A stretch of DNA of 64,000 nucleotides from Plutella xylostella (taxonomy: Eukaryota > Arthropoda > Insecta > Lepidoptera > Plutellidae): positions 1,867,501 to 1,931,500 of the forward strand of contig NC_064001.1 of NCBI RefSeq assembly GCF_932276165.1. Direction: 5' to 3'. Below the pieces are notes generated by a model, which was not told where the DNA came from, searched no databases, and worked only from the letters and a program-made list of their open reading frames with translations. Below are positions 33,328 to 43,859 of this stretch, one piece after another. The position numbers were made by a program, and so were the translations under genes. The first letter of the stretch is position 1. Each line of letters opens with the position of its first letter.

Positions 33328-33673
33328 GAGCGGTGGTAGCTCAGTCGGGTGAGCGCCCGCTTCTCAATCAAGAGATGCGGGTTCGAATCCCGGCGCTGAC
33401 ATGTACCAATGAGTTCTTTTCTGAATTTAAGTACAATGTATACCATCGCTCTTACGGTGAAGGAAAACATCGTGAGGAAACCTGCATATCTAGATTTAGC
33501 ACATCAATCTAGATATGTGAACCCACCAACCCGCATTGGACCAGCATGGTGGGAAATGGTCCAAGCTTAGGAAGGCAGTTTAGACCTTGGGGATATGCAC
33601 AAAGGTTCCATTCGAGAGAGCCAGGTGCAGGTACTTACACCCCCACAGAGAATAGAATAGAATAGAATATATT
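33328..33673 (+). mobile_element. tRNA-derived SINE1, full-length
   Basis: Full copy with gtggtagctcagtcgg and gggttcgaatccc in the head, the gaaaacatcgtgaggaaacc body and the shared LINE tail. The target duplication cgttcttatg is at 33319-33328 and 33674-33683, overlapping the first base of the element by one. The left breakpoint of the 6.1-kb tandem duplication falls inside this SINE, at about 33459. Confidence 0.9.
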
Positions 33674-33867
33674 CGTTCTTATGGGTACAGCTTAGATTAA
33701 AATATACGAACAAATGGTGTGTTACATACAAAAGCAAAGCAAAACCAGTCCGCTTTATTTTACTGCCAAACCGTTTTAAGTTTAATCATTATTGTACCAA
33801 TGATTACAGTCACAAATCTTTTAAAATAAGAGCTCAGTTGTATAAGTGGTTTTTTTTTGTCGAGACG

Positions 33868-34123
33868 GCGAATGGCGTAGTGGTTAGTGACCCTGACTAC
33901 TGAGCCGATGGTCCCGGGTTCGATTCCCGGCTGGGGCAGATATTTGTTTAAACACAGATATTTGTTCTCGGGTCTTGGATGTGCCCGTAAAATGGCAATA
34001 GGCCTGCCCCCTATTACATTGGGACTAACATAACACTCTGGCGAAAAGTGGGTGCAGCAATGCACCTCTGCCTACCCCGCAAGGGAGTACATTAGTACAA
34101 GGCGTGAGTGCGTGTGTTTTTTT
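33868..34123 (+). mobile_element. tRNA-derived SINE2, full-length
   Basis: Flanked by the target duplication gtcgagacg at 33859-33867 and 34124-34132. It has a complete head, body and T-rich tail. The duplicate is at 39997-40252. Confidence 0.9.
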
Positions 34124-34308
34124 GTCGAGACGTTTATTTTGCACTGAAACTCCATCTAGTTTGTATTAAATATCGTTGTCATACCGGCACGTTAAGGATT
34201 GCGTTTGAATGATCCCAATAGCTTTGTTAGAACGAATATCGGCAATTAAGACACGGAATGGTACGGAATAGGGCTGAGTCGTGAGCACAAGTTTCGATCC
34301 TCCGTTAA

Positions 34309-34678
34309 CGTTGCGTATCGTCAACTGTCACTGTCAAAATGTAAGGCAAAGTTAGTTCCAAAAGTGACATTTGTTTTTTCCATATGTTAGGTGGAATTTC
34401 ACCAAACGCTAAACGTATTTAGTAGCCTGTCATACGTCTGTCAGTTAGTACAAAATGTATTTAAAATTTGATTTAAATACGTTTAGCGTTTGGTAAAAGT
34501 GACCCTTCGTGTAGATTCGAAAATAGTATCGAATCCTATGCTCGCTGCACTGTTCGTCTATCACAGGATTCGATACTATTTTCGAAACTACACAAACATA
34601 TGGAAAAATAACAGTATCGTCAACTGTCACTGTCAAAGTGTAAGACAAATTTGTGGGTTCCAAAAGTGACATTTGGTT
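34309..34678. repeat. 58-bp direct repeats enclosing two foldback elements
   Basis: The words tatcgtcaactgtcactgtc and ccaaaagtgacattt occur at 34315-34372 and again at 34617-34676. Between them lie a foldback at 34390-34504 (ends ggtggaatttcaccaaacgc and gcgtttggtaaaagtgaccc, with TTA on its left) and another at 34507-34594 (tgtagattcgaaaatagtat pairs with atactattttcgaaactaca). A relative of the first foldback's right half is at 57900-57988. The duplicate is at 40438-40807. Confidence 0.7.
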
Positions 34679-34679
34679 T

Positions 34680-35110
34680 TACGCAACTGCCGAAGGAGGA
34701 GGATAATGTTTTTCGATTGTATGTTTGTATGTATGTCTGTTTCTTTCTTCCCTCCTGTAGCCTAAACGGCTTGATAGATTTTGATGTATGAGGTATCGTT
34801 AGAAGCGTATTGATTGCGCGATGGTTATAGGCTATGTGACTTTACATTAAAATGTACATAGCGCCCTCTAGGGGACATAAAGTGATGATCGAAAAATAAT
34901 ATTTTTCAACTATGCCGTGTGGGGTATCAAATGAAAGGGCTTGACTAGCACATTAAAAAAATATTCATATTGTAGGCATTTAAATAACAACACCAAAAAT
35001 ATTGAAATAAAAAATGTTCATGAACTAAAACCGACTACTAACGTAAAATTTCATAAAATAAAAACAACTAAAAAGTTATAAATAAAAAAATATAATTATA
35101 AACAAACAAA
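34680..35110. repeat. Dispersed repeat, unclassified
   Basis: The sequence includes gcctaaacggcttgatagat, gtacatagcgccctctaggg and gccgtgtggggtatcaaatg, wording familiar from dispersed insect repeats. There is no coding capacity. The duplicate is at 40809-41239. Confidence 0.45.
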
Positions 35111-35114
35111 AAAT

Positions 35115-35304
35115 CCGACTGCACGCTAAAAAGATGAAAACAAGCCCCAATGTTAATGGAAAGTATCGCAGGCGGGGACCAACATGCCACACAAGGTATT
35201 TAAGTAAAACCTATCTAAGTAATGGTGAACCCTCTGCTGGTCCCCGCCTGCGATACTTTCCATTAATATTGGCGCTTGTTTTCATCTTTTTAGCGTGCAG
35301 TCGG
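35115..35304. mobile_element. Foldback MITE with ~75-bp arms (ccgactgcacgc ends)
   Basis: The left arm begins ccgactgcacgctaaaaaga and includes gaaagtatcgcaggcgggga; the right arm is its inverse, ending tctttttagcgtgcagtcgg. Both arms are nearly identical. The duplicate is at 41244-41433. ORFs on both strands are the palindrome read through. Confidence 0.8.
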
Positions 35305-35319
35305 GTTTTTTTTCCTAAT

Positions 35320-35520
35320 GTTTGTGTAGATTCGAATACGAAATAGTATCGAATCCTGTGATCTCTGCACTGAACTCCTAGCCGAATACCCATGAAGCCG
35401 AAGGCTCGTGTCTAGACCAACAGTAAGTCAGTTTTTATAGAAATAATCGTCTATAACAAACCGTTGCCGCGGCCGCTGGGCAGTCAGCAACTGACAAACG
35501 CTAGTCATGCTCTAGTATAC
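35320..35520. repeat. Isolated arm of the ttcgaatacgaaatagtatcg foldback
   Basis: The word tagtatcgaatcctgtgatc here matches the foldback at 34507-34594, but there is no second arm. The following GC-rich ccgcggccgctgggcagtca is unassigned. Duplicated at 41449-41649. Confidence 0.45.
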
Positions 35521-35525
35521 GTATA

Positions 35526-35733
35526 CTCAGACGCAATGAAACATTTTACAAATGGACAAAATGTTGACATCAAATAACCCCAATTTATAAAACATTTAAT
35601 TTATATTTGCGTTTGGAGTTGGTTATATTCCGCTGTAAATTGTACTTCAATACTGCAGACGAGACGCCATCATTAACATAGTCTCCGTAATTTGGTGGTA
35701 TTTTCACTGGAACCTTTTTATTGCTTTCCAGTG
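35526..35733. mobile_element. Mariner-like MITE
   Basis: TA flanks at 35524-35525 and 35734-35735. The left end is ctcagacgcaatgaaacatt; the right end is ttttcactggaaccttttta, ttgctttccagtg. Duplicated at 41655-41862. Confidence 0.75.
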
Positions 35734-36066
35734 TACAATAATGGAAATGTATAAAAAAATATTTTAGTCTAAAAGCGCCCCTAAATTACACTTAGATTGA
35801 CAACTCATTAAAAGATTGAGATCTCTGAAAGGAGCTCCAATCTCTAACGAAATCTTCTAAGGCTCTTCTAATACGCTGGATGTCGAAATCACAAGCGATT
35901 GTCGTTTCTGAGGCATTTGTATATAGGTAATAAGTTTTATTATTTTTATTATTTATTAATTACAAAAGTTTACAGTATATTTTTCGCTTAACCTAGTGAT
36001 TCTGAAACTTGTTACAGTTTGTACGACCACTAGTCATTCCTCTAGATTACAATTAATAGAAAAAAA

Positions 36067-36640
36067 AAACCGGCCAAGTGCGAGTCGGGCTCGCGCACAA
36101 AGGGTTCCGTAGCAGCAAATATAATATTACAGTTAAATCAACCTATCTCAAAAACTATAAGAGATACTTTGATCAAACCAAAAATCGTTGAAAGAGTTAA
36201 TTAGCATGCATCACCTCTATTTTTTTTAGAATTTTATACCCCGTAGTTATAAAAATAGAGGGGGGGGGACATACTTTTTACGACTTTGAGAGCTGATATC
36301 TCAAAAACCGTTCACTTTAAGAAAAATGTTTTTTAGAAAACTTTATATCATTTTAAAAGACCTTTCCATTGATACCCCACACGGGTATGTACATCGAAAA
36401 AAAAAATTTCATCCCTCAGTTACATGTATGGGGGGCCCCACCCCCAATTCTTTTTTTTACTATTTAGTGTCATATTTTTGTAGCGGTTCATACAACACAT
36501 ATTCCCATCAAATTTCATCACTGTAGTACTTATAGTTTCCGAGTAAATCGGCTGTGACAGACGGACAGACGGACAGACGGACATGACGAAACTATAAGGG
36601 TTCCGTTTTTGCCATTTTGGCTACGGAACCCTAAAAAGAA
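36067..36640. mobile_element. Common dispersed repeat with ggttccgt inverted ends
   Basis: It begins accggccaagtgcgagtcgg and agggttccgtagc and ends gacggacagacggacatgac and gctacggaaccctaaaaa. This is a repeat seen very widely in Lepidoptera, with agggttccgtagc and gctacggaaccct as inverted ends. It is non-coding, and class assignment (TIR or Helitron-related) is open. Duplicated at 42196-42769. Confidence 0.65.
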
Positions 36641-37304
36641 CTTATTATTAGGTAGGTATAGGTATACAAATCAATTCATAACGACATAAGGTACAGTCAG
36701 CTGATTCAGCAGCCATACACTTCTGCACCCTGTAAAAAAGATACTAAACAAAACGTAAATGTTTGAATGAATGAATAGGCAGTTAGTGAGTTTGGCAAGG
36801 TTCAAAAGTGCACAGCTACTAAAGCAGCCGACTGTACGTCAGTAGCTGATTACTAATTTTATTGCATAGGTAAGATAGAACCTAGCAACAGATTTATAAA
36901 TCTTAGGTAATATTTATTTTACAACGGTCATACTAGCAATTATTAAACACTGTACTCTATTCGAAGCCTATACATATAATGAGAGCGGCACTTCCGTTTT
37001 CCCTAAATCGTGTTTTTGTTACCTGTTTGCACACGTTTTACTCCTTCCTCCACCGCATGGCAGGCCGGCGCTCGGCTATATAAGGGCCGACGCGCGGCGC
37101 TTGCCTCATTGGCGTCCGAGTTCCCGGCGCGTGCGGTCGACTTTGAGCAGCGCTACGCTTAAAAATATTTTTTCATATCGACCGTAAGACATCGTGTTTA
37201 TGTAAGAATTTTATTTTCTTTATTTTAAATTTTTTAACGGTTTTTCCGTTCGAAATTTTTACCTGTTATTATTTCTAAAAAAGTGTTTATTTGTCAGTTT
37301 TTCA

Positions 37305-37670
37305 TGTGTATTTCAGCATCTGACTCATTAAGTTGCCCGATTTCGGTCGTGCAACTTAGCACACTGTTACTATGCCCATTTTTTCTTTTATTTTCTGGCA
37401 TGTATTTTTCAGCATATTTACTCATTAAGTTGCCCGATTTCGGTCGTGCAACTTAGCACACTGTTACTATGCTCATTTTTTCTTTTATTTTCTGGTATGT
37501 GTGTTTCAGCATATTACTCATTAAGTTGCCCGATTTCGGTCGTGCAACTTAGCACACTGTTACTATGCCCATTTTTCTGGTATGTATTTTTCAGCATATT
37601 ACTCAATAAATTGCCCGATTTCGGTCGTGCAACTTAGCACACTGTTACTATGCCCATTTTTTCTTAAGAT
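37305..37670 (+). repeat. Four ~96-bp tandem repeats in DIRS leader (first copy)
   Basis: The word gcccgatttcggtcgtgcaa recurs with the preceding base triplet starting near 37332, 37429, 37525 and 37620, giving periods of 97, 96 and 95. Identical to 43434-43799, where the structure is described. Confidence 0.9.
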
Positions 37671-37730
37671 GTGCATCTAATAATTAATGTTAATATACAC
37701 AGATATGTAGGATTTTGTTTTTAGGCAAAG

Positions 37731-39026
37731 ATGTGTGACAATAATGAGATCCAATCTGGGGATGGTGACCAAGCCCCAAAACAATACAACGATGATAAAA
37801 TGAGTAGCTCTGACGACTCTAGTTCGACCACTTCATCTGATGAATCCTCTCCTAAAAAGAAAAAACGAAGATGGCGAAAGGAACAACGTCGGTCGAACAA
37901 GGCTATTAAAAGACTTTCGAGGCAAGTACACGATCTCCGCAGCCTTTTTTACAGACCAAATTCACAGCCTTCTGAGATTCAGGAATTTCATGATGAGAAT
38001 ATCACTAACTCTCCTATAAATGAAAGTTTCAACGGACATCAACCTGATGTGCCGTTAACTAATAAACCTGACTTTAATATCAGCCTAGAAACAACATTAA
38101 AGGCACCTACAGTACCTAAAACACCAGTGGGTTATGTTGAATCGCTTAAAAGCCTGCAGAGATTTGAAGATCAGACTTGGAGTGATGTACGGTTCTCTGA
38201 GGTGGAAAAAACGTACCTTCACTCCCCAGGCTTTGTCGAATTAGAAACTAACGACGAAGTCAAGGCATATGAGTCCTCTAAGAATGCTGCTTACATGGAA
38301 AAGAGTTTCGCAGCCTTAACCTTCGCATTATTGAAGCAGAGAGAGTCTTTAGAGAATGGATTGCGTGAATTTATTAAATGGAACCAAGATTCCGACCTGG
38401 TCAGTTCCACTGACGTTAAGGACAAGCTCGAGTCAATATTCCTGAAAGGAGACTTTTTTAAGGTAACTACTGACGCATTGCAAATGGTCTGCGGACATAG
38501 GGCGGACATAGTACAGCAGAGGCGAGATGCCATCTTAAAACATGTCAAAGACCCCCTGGTAAGGTCAACCTTAAAGAAAGTTCCTCCGTCGTGTACGAAC
38601 CTGTTTGAACCTCAGGCTTTCACTACGGCTCTGGAAAAGGCCGGGGGAGTCAGAAAGACTTTTTGGACCCATAAATCAAATCCCACTGCCTCAGCTGCGC
38701 AAGCAGGCCCAAGTGGCAATAATCGGCGCCCCGCGCAGGGGTCAGCTTATTCATATGCGATGCCTGCGCAAGGCTATAACGCAAAAAATAGTATGCCTGC
38801 GCAAGGCAATACATACTACCCACCTACGCAAGGTGTACAACGTTACCGTCCTGCGCAAGGACCAAACAGCAGTGGTAATCAAAGGGGCGCAAACCATGGC
38901 AACTTGCCCTTTCGGGGAAGAGGTGGTCACCAAAACAGAAGAACAGATACCCGAGCAGCAACCAAGCGGTCGGCGTCCCCCTCCTATAGAGAGAGAACTA
39001 AAAATGATAAGAGGAGAAGATTCTGA
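37731..39026 (+). CDS. DIRS Gag-like protein (first copy)
   Basis: 431 codons, identical in sequence to the protein at 43860-45155. Its promoter and leader are also present, so it could still be transcribed even though the rest of the element is cut off. If expressed it would supply Gag without recombinase. Confidence 0.88.
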   Translation: MCDNNEIQSGDGDQAPKQYNDDKMSSSDDSSSTTSSDESSPKKKKRRWRKEQRRSNKAIKRLSRQVHDLRSLFYRPNSQPSEIQEFHDENITNSPINESFNGHQPDVPLTNKPDFNISLETTLKAPTVPKTPVGYVESLKSLQRFEDQTWSDVRFSEVEKTYLHSPGFVELETNDEVKAYESSKNAAYMEKSFAALTFALLKQRESLENGLREFIKWNQDSDLVSSTDVKDKLESIFLKGDFFKVTTDALQMVCGHRADIVQQRRDAILKHVKDPLVRSTLKKVPPSCTNLFEPQAFTTALEKAGGVRKTFWTHKSNPTASAAQAGPSGNNRRPAQGSAYSYAMPAQGYNAKNSMPAQGNTYYPPTQGVQRYRPAQGPNSSGNQRGANHGNLPFRGRGGHQNRRTDTRAATKRSASPSYRERTKNDKRRRF

Positions 39027-39699
39027 CTGGACAGAATTTCGGGCAGGGCAATTGGAGAATTTTATCCATCAGTGGAAAAGCCTCAATGCCCCAAACTACA
39101 TTTTAAAAATGATACAGGGTTACCAAATACCATTTGTAAGGAAGCCACCTTTATTGATGCCGAACCTGGCCTTGCAGGAGCCATCCAAATATTACATTCC
39201 TCAATCACCAGAGATGAACAAGGTAATACGGAAGTTAAAAGATCAAGCAGTTTTAGAAAAGGTGCAGATAAGTCCAAGTTTTTTGTCAACCCTATTTCTA
39301 GTCCCAAAAAACGATGGCACCACCAGGCCTATATTCAACCTCAAGGCTCTCAATCAATATGTGATAATAGAAAAATTTCGGTTGATAAACATGCACAGTA
39401 TTCCAAACTTTTTACAACAGAACGACTGGCTTGTGAAGGTCGACATATCACAGGCATATTTCCATCTACCTATACGAACGAGACACAGATGCTTTCTTCG
39501 ACTGGTGTACGAAGGCGAATTACTACAGATGACGTGTCTTCCATTTGGCTTAAGTTCGGCACCCAAAGCTTTTGCCAGTTTGACAAGGAAGGAAAACATC
39601 GTGAGGAAACCTGCATATCTAGATTTAGCACATCAATCTAGATATGTGAACCCACCAACCCGCATTGGACCAGCATGGTGGGAAATGGTCCAAGCTTAG
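38605..39699 (+). pseudogene. DIRS pol, truncated and fused to SINE sequence
   Basis: The frame follows the pol protein of the second copy through the fingers and first catalytic Asp region (WLVKVDISQAYFHL) to CLPFGLSSAPKAFASLT, then crosses the duplication junction into the SINE1 body and adds about 37 unrelated residues (ending AWWEMVQA). The YLDD active site, RNase H and methyltransferase-like part are missing, so it is non-functional. Confidence 0.88.
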
Positions 39700-39796
39700 G
39701 AAGGCAGTTTAGACCTTGGGGATATGCACAAAGGTTCCATTCGAGAGAGCCAGGTGCAGGTACTTACACCCCCACAGAGAATAGAATAGAATAGAA
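39592..39796 (+). mobile_element. SINE1 3' half at the duplication junction
   Basis: Second-unit copy of the SINE1 at 33462-33667, starting abruptly at ggaaaacatcgtgagg because the breakpoint lies within it. It has no head and no own left target duplication. Confidence 0.9.
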
Positions 39797-39996
39797 TATA
39801 TTCGTTCTTATGGGTACAGCTTAGATTAAAATATACGAACAAATGGTGTGTTACATACAAAAGCAAAGCAAAACCAGTCCGCTTTATTTTACTGCCAAAC
39901 CGTTTTAAGTTTAATCATTATTGTACCAATGATTACAGTCACAAATCTTTTAAAATAAGAGCTCAGTTGTATAAGTGGTTTTTTTTTGTCGAGACG

Positions 39997-40252
39997 GCGA
40001 ATGGCGTAGTGGTTAGTGACCCTGACTACTGAGCCGATGGTCCCGGGTTCGATTCCCGGCTGGGGCAGATATTTGTTTAAACACAGATATTTGTTCTCGG
40101 GTCTTGGATGTGCCCGTAAAATGGCAATAGGCCTGCCCCCTATTACATTGGGACTAACATAACACTCTGGCGAAAAGTGGGTGCAGCAATGCACCTCTGC
40201 CTACCCCGCAAGGGAGTACATTAGTACAAGGCGTGAGTGCGTGTGTTTTTTT
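39997..40252 (+). mobile_element. tRNA-derived SINE2 (duplicate of 33868-34123)
   Basis: Offset exactly 6129 from the first copy, with the same gtcgagacg flanks. It arose by the tandem duplication, not by a new insertion. Confidence 0.9.
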
Positions 40253-43069
40253 GTCGAGACGTTTATTTTGCACTGAAACTCCATCTAGTTTGTATTAAAT
40301 ATCGTTGTCATACCGGCACGTTAAGGATTGCGTTTGAATGATCCCAATAGCTTTGTTAGAACGAATATCGGCAATTAAGACACGGAATGGTACGGAATAG
40401 GGCTGAGTCGTGAGCACAAGTTTCGATCCTCCGTTAACGTTGCGTATCGTCAACTGTCACTGTCAAAATGTAAGGCAAAGTTAGTTCCAAAAGTGACATT
40501 TGTTTTTTCCATATGTTAGGTGGAATTTCACCAAACGCTAAACGTATTTAGTAGCCTGTCATACGTCTGTCAGTTAGTACAAAATGTATTTAAAATTTGA
40601 TTTAAATACGTTTAGCGTTTGGTAAAAGTGACCCTTCGTGTAGATTCGAAAATAGTATCGAATCCTATGCTCGCTGCACTGTTCGTCTATCACAGGATTC
40701 GATACTATTTTCGAAACTACACAAACATATGGAAAAATAACAGTATCGTCAACTGTCACTGTCAAAGTGTAAGACAAATTTGTGGGTTCCAAAAGTGACA
40801 TTTGGTTTTACGCAACTGCCGAAGGAGGAGGATAATGTTTTTCGATTGTATGTTTGTATGTATGTCTGTTTCTTTCTTCCCTCCTGTAGCCTAAACGGCT
40901 TGATAGATTTTGATGTATGAGGTATCGTTAGAAGCGTATTGATTGCGCGATGGTTATAGGCTATGTGACTTTACATTAAAATGTACATAGCGCCCTCTAG
41001 GGGACATAAAGTGATGATCGAAAAATAATATTTTTCAACTATGCCGTGTGGGGTATCAAATGAAAGGGCTTGACTAGCACATTAAAAAAATATTCATATT
41101 GTAGGCATTTAAATAACAACACCAAAAATATTGAAATAAAAAATGTTCATGAACTAAAACCGACTACTAACGTAAAATTTCATAAAATAAAAACAACTAA
41201 AAAGTTATAAATAAAAAAATATAATTATAAACAAACAAAAAATCCGACTGCACGCTAAAAAGATGAAAACAAGCCCCAATGTTAATGGAAAGTATCGCAG
41301 GCGGGGACCAACATGCCACACAAGGTATTTAAGTAAAACCTATCTAAGTAATGGTGAACCCTCTGCTGGTCCCCGCCTGCGATACTTTCCATTAATATTG
41401 GCGCTTGTTTTCATCTTTTTAGCGTGCAGTCGGGTTTTTTTTCCTAATGTTTGTGTAGATTCGAATACGAAATAGTATCGAATCCTGTGATCTCTGCACT
41501 GAACTCCTAGCCGAATACCCATGAAGCCGAAGGCTCGTGTCTAGACCAACAGTAAGTCAGTTTTTATAGAAATAATCGTCTATAACAAACCGTTGCCGCG
41601 GCCGCTGGGCAGTCAGCAACTGACAAACGCTAGTCATGCTCTAGTATACGTATACTCAGACGCAATGAAACATTTTACAAATGGACAAAATGTTGACATC
41701 AAATAACCCCAATTTATAAAACATTTAATTTATATTTGCGTTTGGAGTTGGTTATATTCCGCTGTAAATTGTACTTCAATACTGCAGACGAGACGCCATC
41801 ATTAACATAGTCTCCGTAATTTGGTGGTATTTTCACTGGAACCTTTTTATTGCTTTCCAGTGTACAATAATGGAAATGTATAAAAAAATATTTTAGTCTA
41901 AAAGCGCCCCTAAATTACACTTAGATTGACAACTCATTAAAAGATTGAGATCTCTGAAAGGAGCTCCAATCTCTAACGAAATCTTCTAAGGCTCTTCTAA
42001 TACGCTGGATGTCGAAATCACAAGCGATTGTCGTTTCTGAGGCATTTGTATATAGGTAATAAGTTTTATTATTTTTATTATTTATTAATTACAAAAGTTT
42101 ACAGTATATTTTTCGCTTAACCTAGTGATTCTGAAACTTGTTACAGTTTGTACGACCACTAGTCATTCCTCTAGATTACAATTAATAGAAAAAAAAAACC
42201 GGCCAAGTGCGAGTCGGGCTCGCGCACAAAGGGTTCCGTAGCAGCAAATATAATATTACAGTTAAATCAACCTATCTCAAAAACTATAAGAGATACTTTG
42301 ATCAAACCAAAAATCGTTGAAAGAGTTAATTAGCATGCATCACCTCTATTTTTTTTAGAATTTTATACCCCGTAGTTATAAAAATAGAGGGGGGGGGACA
42401 TACTTTTTACGACTTTGAGAGCTGATATCTCAAAAACCGTTCACTTTAAGAAAAATGTTTTTTAGAAAACTTTATATCATTTTAAAAGACCTTTCCATTG
42501 ATACCCCACACGGGTATGTACATCGAAAAAAAAAATTTCATCCCTCAGTTACATGTATGGGGGGCCCCACCCCCAATTCTTTTTTTTACTATTTAGTGTC
42601 ATATTTTTGTAGCGGTTCATACAACACATATTCCCATCAAATTTCATCACTGTAGTACTTATAGTTTCCGAGTAAATCGGCTGTGACAGACGGACAGACG
42701 GACAGACGGACATGACGAAACTATAAGGGTTCCGTTTTTGCCATTTTGGCTACGGAACCCTAAAAAGAACTTATTATTAGGTAGGTATAGGTATACAAAT
42801 CAATTCATAACGACATAAGGTACAGTCAGCTGATTCAGCAGCCATACACTTCTGCACCCTGTAAAAAAGATACTAAACAAAACGTAAATGTTTGAATGAA
42901 TGAATAGGCAGTTAGTGAGTTTGGCAAGGTTCAAAAGTGCACAGCTACTAAAGCAGCCGACTGTACGTCAGTAGCTGATTACTAATTTTATTGCATAGGT
43001 AAGATAGAACCTAGCAACAGATTTATAAATCTTAGGTAATATTTATTTTACAACGGTCATACTAGCAAT
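40253..43069. repeat. Second-unit copies of MITEs and dispersed repeats
   Basis: This repeats 34124-36940: foldbacks at 40519-40723, the ccgactgcacgc MITE at 41244-41433, the mariner-like MITE at 41655-41862 and the ggttccgt repeat at 42196-42769. No additional element is present. Confidence 0.85.
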
Positions 43070-43085
43070 TATTAAACACTGTACT

Positions 43086-43240
43086 CTATTCGAAGCCTAT
43101 ACATATAATGAGAGCGGCACTTCCGTTTTCCCTAAATCGTGTTTTTGTTACCTGTTTGCACACGTTTTACTCCTTCCTCCACCGCATGGCAGGCCGGCGC
43201 TCGGCTATATAAGGGCCGACGCGCGGCGCTTGCCTCATTG
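43086..43240 (+). repeat. DIRS left inverted terminal repeat
   Basis: 155 bp from ctattcgaagcctatacata to cttgcctcattg, matched in inverse orientation at 48505-48659. The outer 16 bases (43070-43085) are unique to the left tip and reappear only in the internal complementary region. The repeat carries the core promoter. Confidence 0.92.
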
Positions 43241-43268
43241 GCGTCCGAGTTCCCGGCGCGTGCGGTCG
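43206..43268 (+). promoter_or_regulatory. DIRS core promoter: TATA box, Inr, DPE-like
   Basis: TATATAA lies at 43206-43212. An insect-type initiator, CTCATTG, has its A at 43237, 31 bases from the first T of the TATA box. GGTCG at 43264-43268 is at +28 to +32 from that A and fits the downstream promoter element consensus. The three elements at canonical spacing make 43237 a likely start site. The same TATA and Inr exist inverted in the right terminal repeat. Identical elements serve the first copy at 37077-37139. Confidence 0.75.
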
Positions 43269-43433
43269 ACTTTGAGCAGCGCTACGCTTAAAAATATTTT
43301 TTCATATCGACCGTAAGACATCGTGTTTATGTAAGAATTTTATTTTCTTTATTTTAAATTTTTTAACGGTTTTTCCGTTCGAAATTTTTACCTGTTATTA
43401 TTTCTAAAAAAGTGTTTATTTGTCAGTTTTTCA

Positions 43434-43799
43434 TGTGTATTTCAGCATCTGACTCATTAAGTTGCCCGATTTCGGTCGTGCAACTTAGCACACTGTTACT
43501 ATGCCCATTTTTTCTTTTATTTTCTGGCATGTATTTTTCAGCATATTTACTCATTAAGTTGCCCGATTTCGGTCGTGCAACTTAGCACACTGTTACTATG
43601 CTCATTTTTTCTTTTATTTTCTGGTATGTGTGTTTCAGCATATTACTCATTAAGTTGCCCGATTTCGGTCGTGCAACTTAGCACACTGTTACTATGCCCA
43701 TTTTTCTGGTATGTATTTTTCAGCATATTACTCAATAAATTGCCCGATTTCGGTCGTGCAACTTAGCACACTGTTACTATGCCCATTTTTTCTTAAGAT
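43434..43799 (+). repeat. Four ~96-bp tandem repeats in the DIRS leader
   Basis: Each unit contains a potential hairpin, aagttgc...gcaactt around ccgatttcggtcgt, then actgttactatgcccatttt, a pyrimidine-rich run and tttttcagcat. The four units differ by only a few bases and small indels. They lie between the predicted start site and gag. A donor-like tatgtaagaa at 43328-43337 and an acceptor-like ttttgtttttag ending 43853 would splice the whole array out. The ttttcag words inside each unit look like additional acceptors. Roles as splice or packaging signals are inference. Confidence 0.88.
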
Positions 43800-43859
43800 G
43801 TGCATCTAATAATTAATGTTAATATACACAGATATGTAGGATTTTGTTTTTAGGCAAAG

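Larger units (their letters stand above)
36941..39586 (+). mobile_element. DIRS-type retrotransposon, 3'-truncated duplicate
   Basis: This is the first 2646 bases of the DIRS element, carried by the first unit of the tandem duplication. It keeps the left terminal repeat, promoter, leader repeats, all of gag and the first part of RT, up to the residues ASLT just before the catalytic YLDD motif. It lacks the rest of RT, RNase H, the recombinase and the right terminus, so it cannot move by itself. Confidence 0.92.

Noticed and set aside
43434..43799. CRISPR-like array
   Set aside because: The four ~96-bp units are repeated whole, with no unique spacers, and lie in the leader of a eukaryotic retrotransposon.
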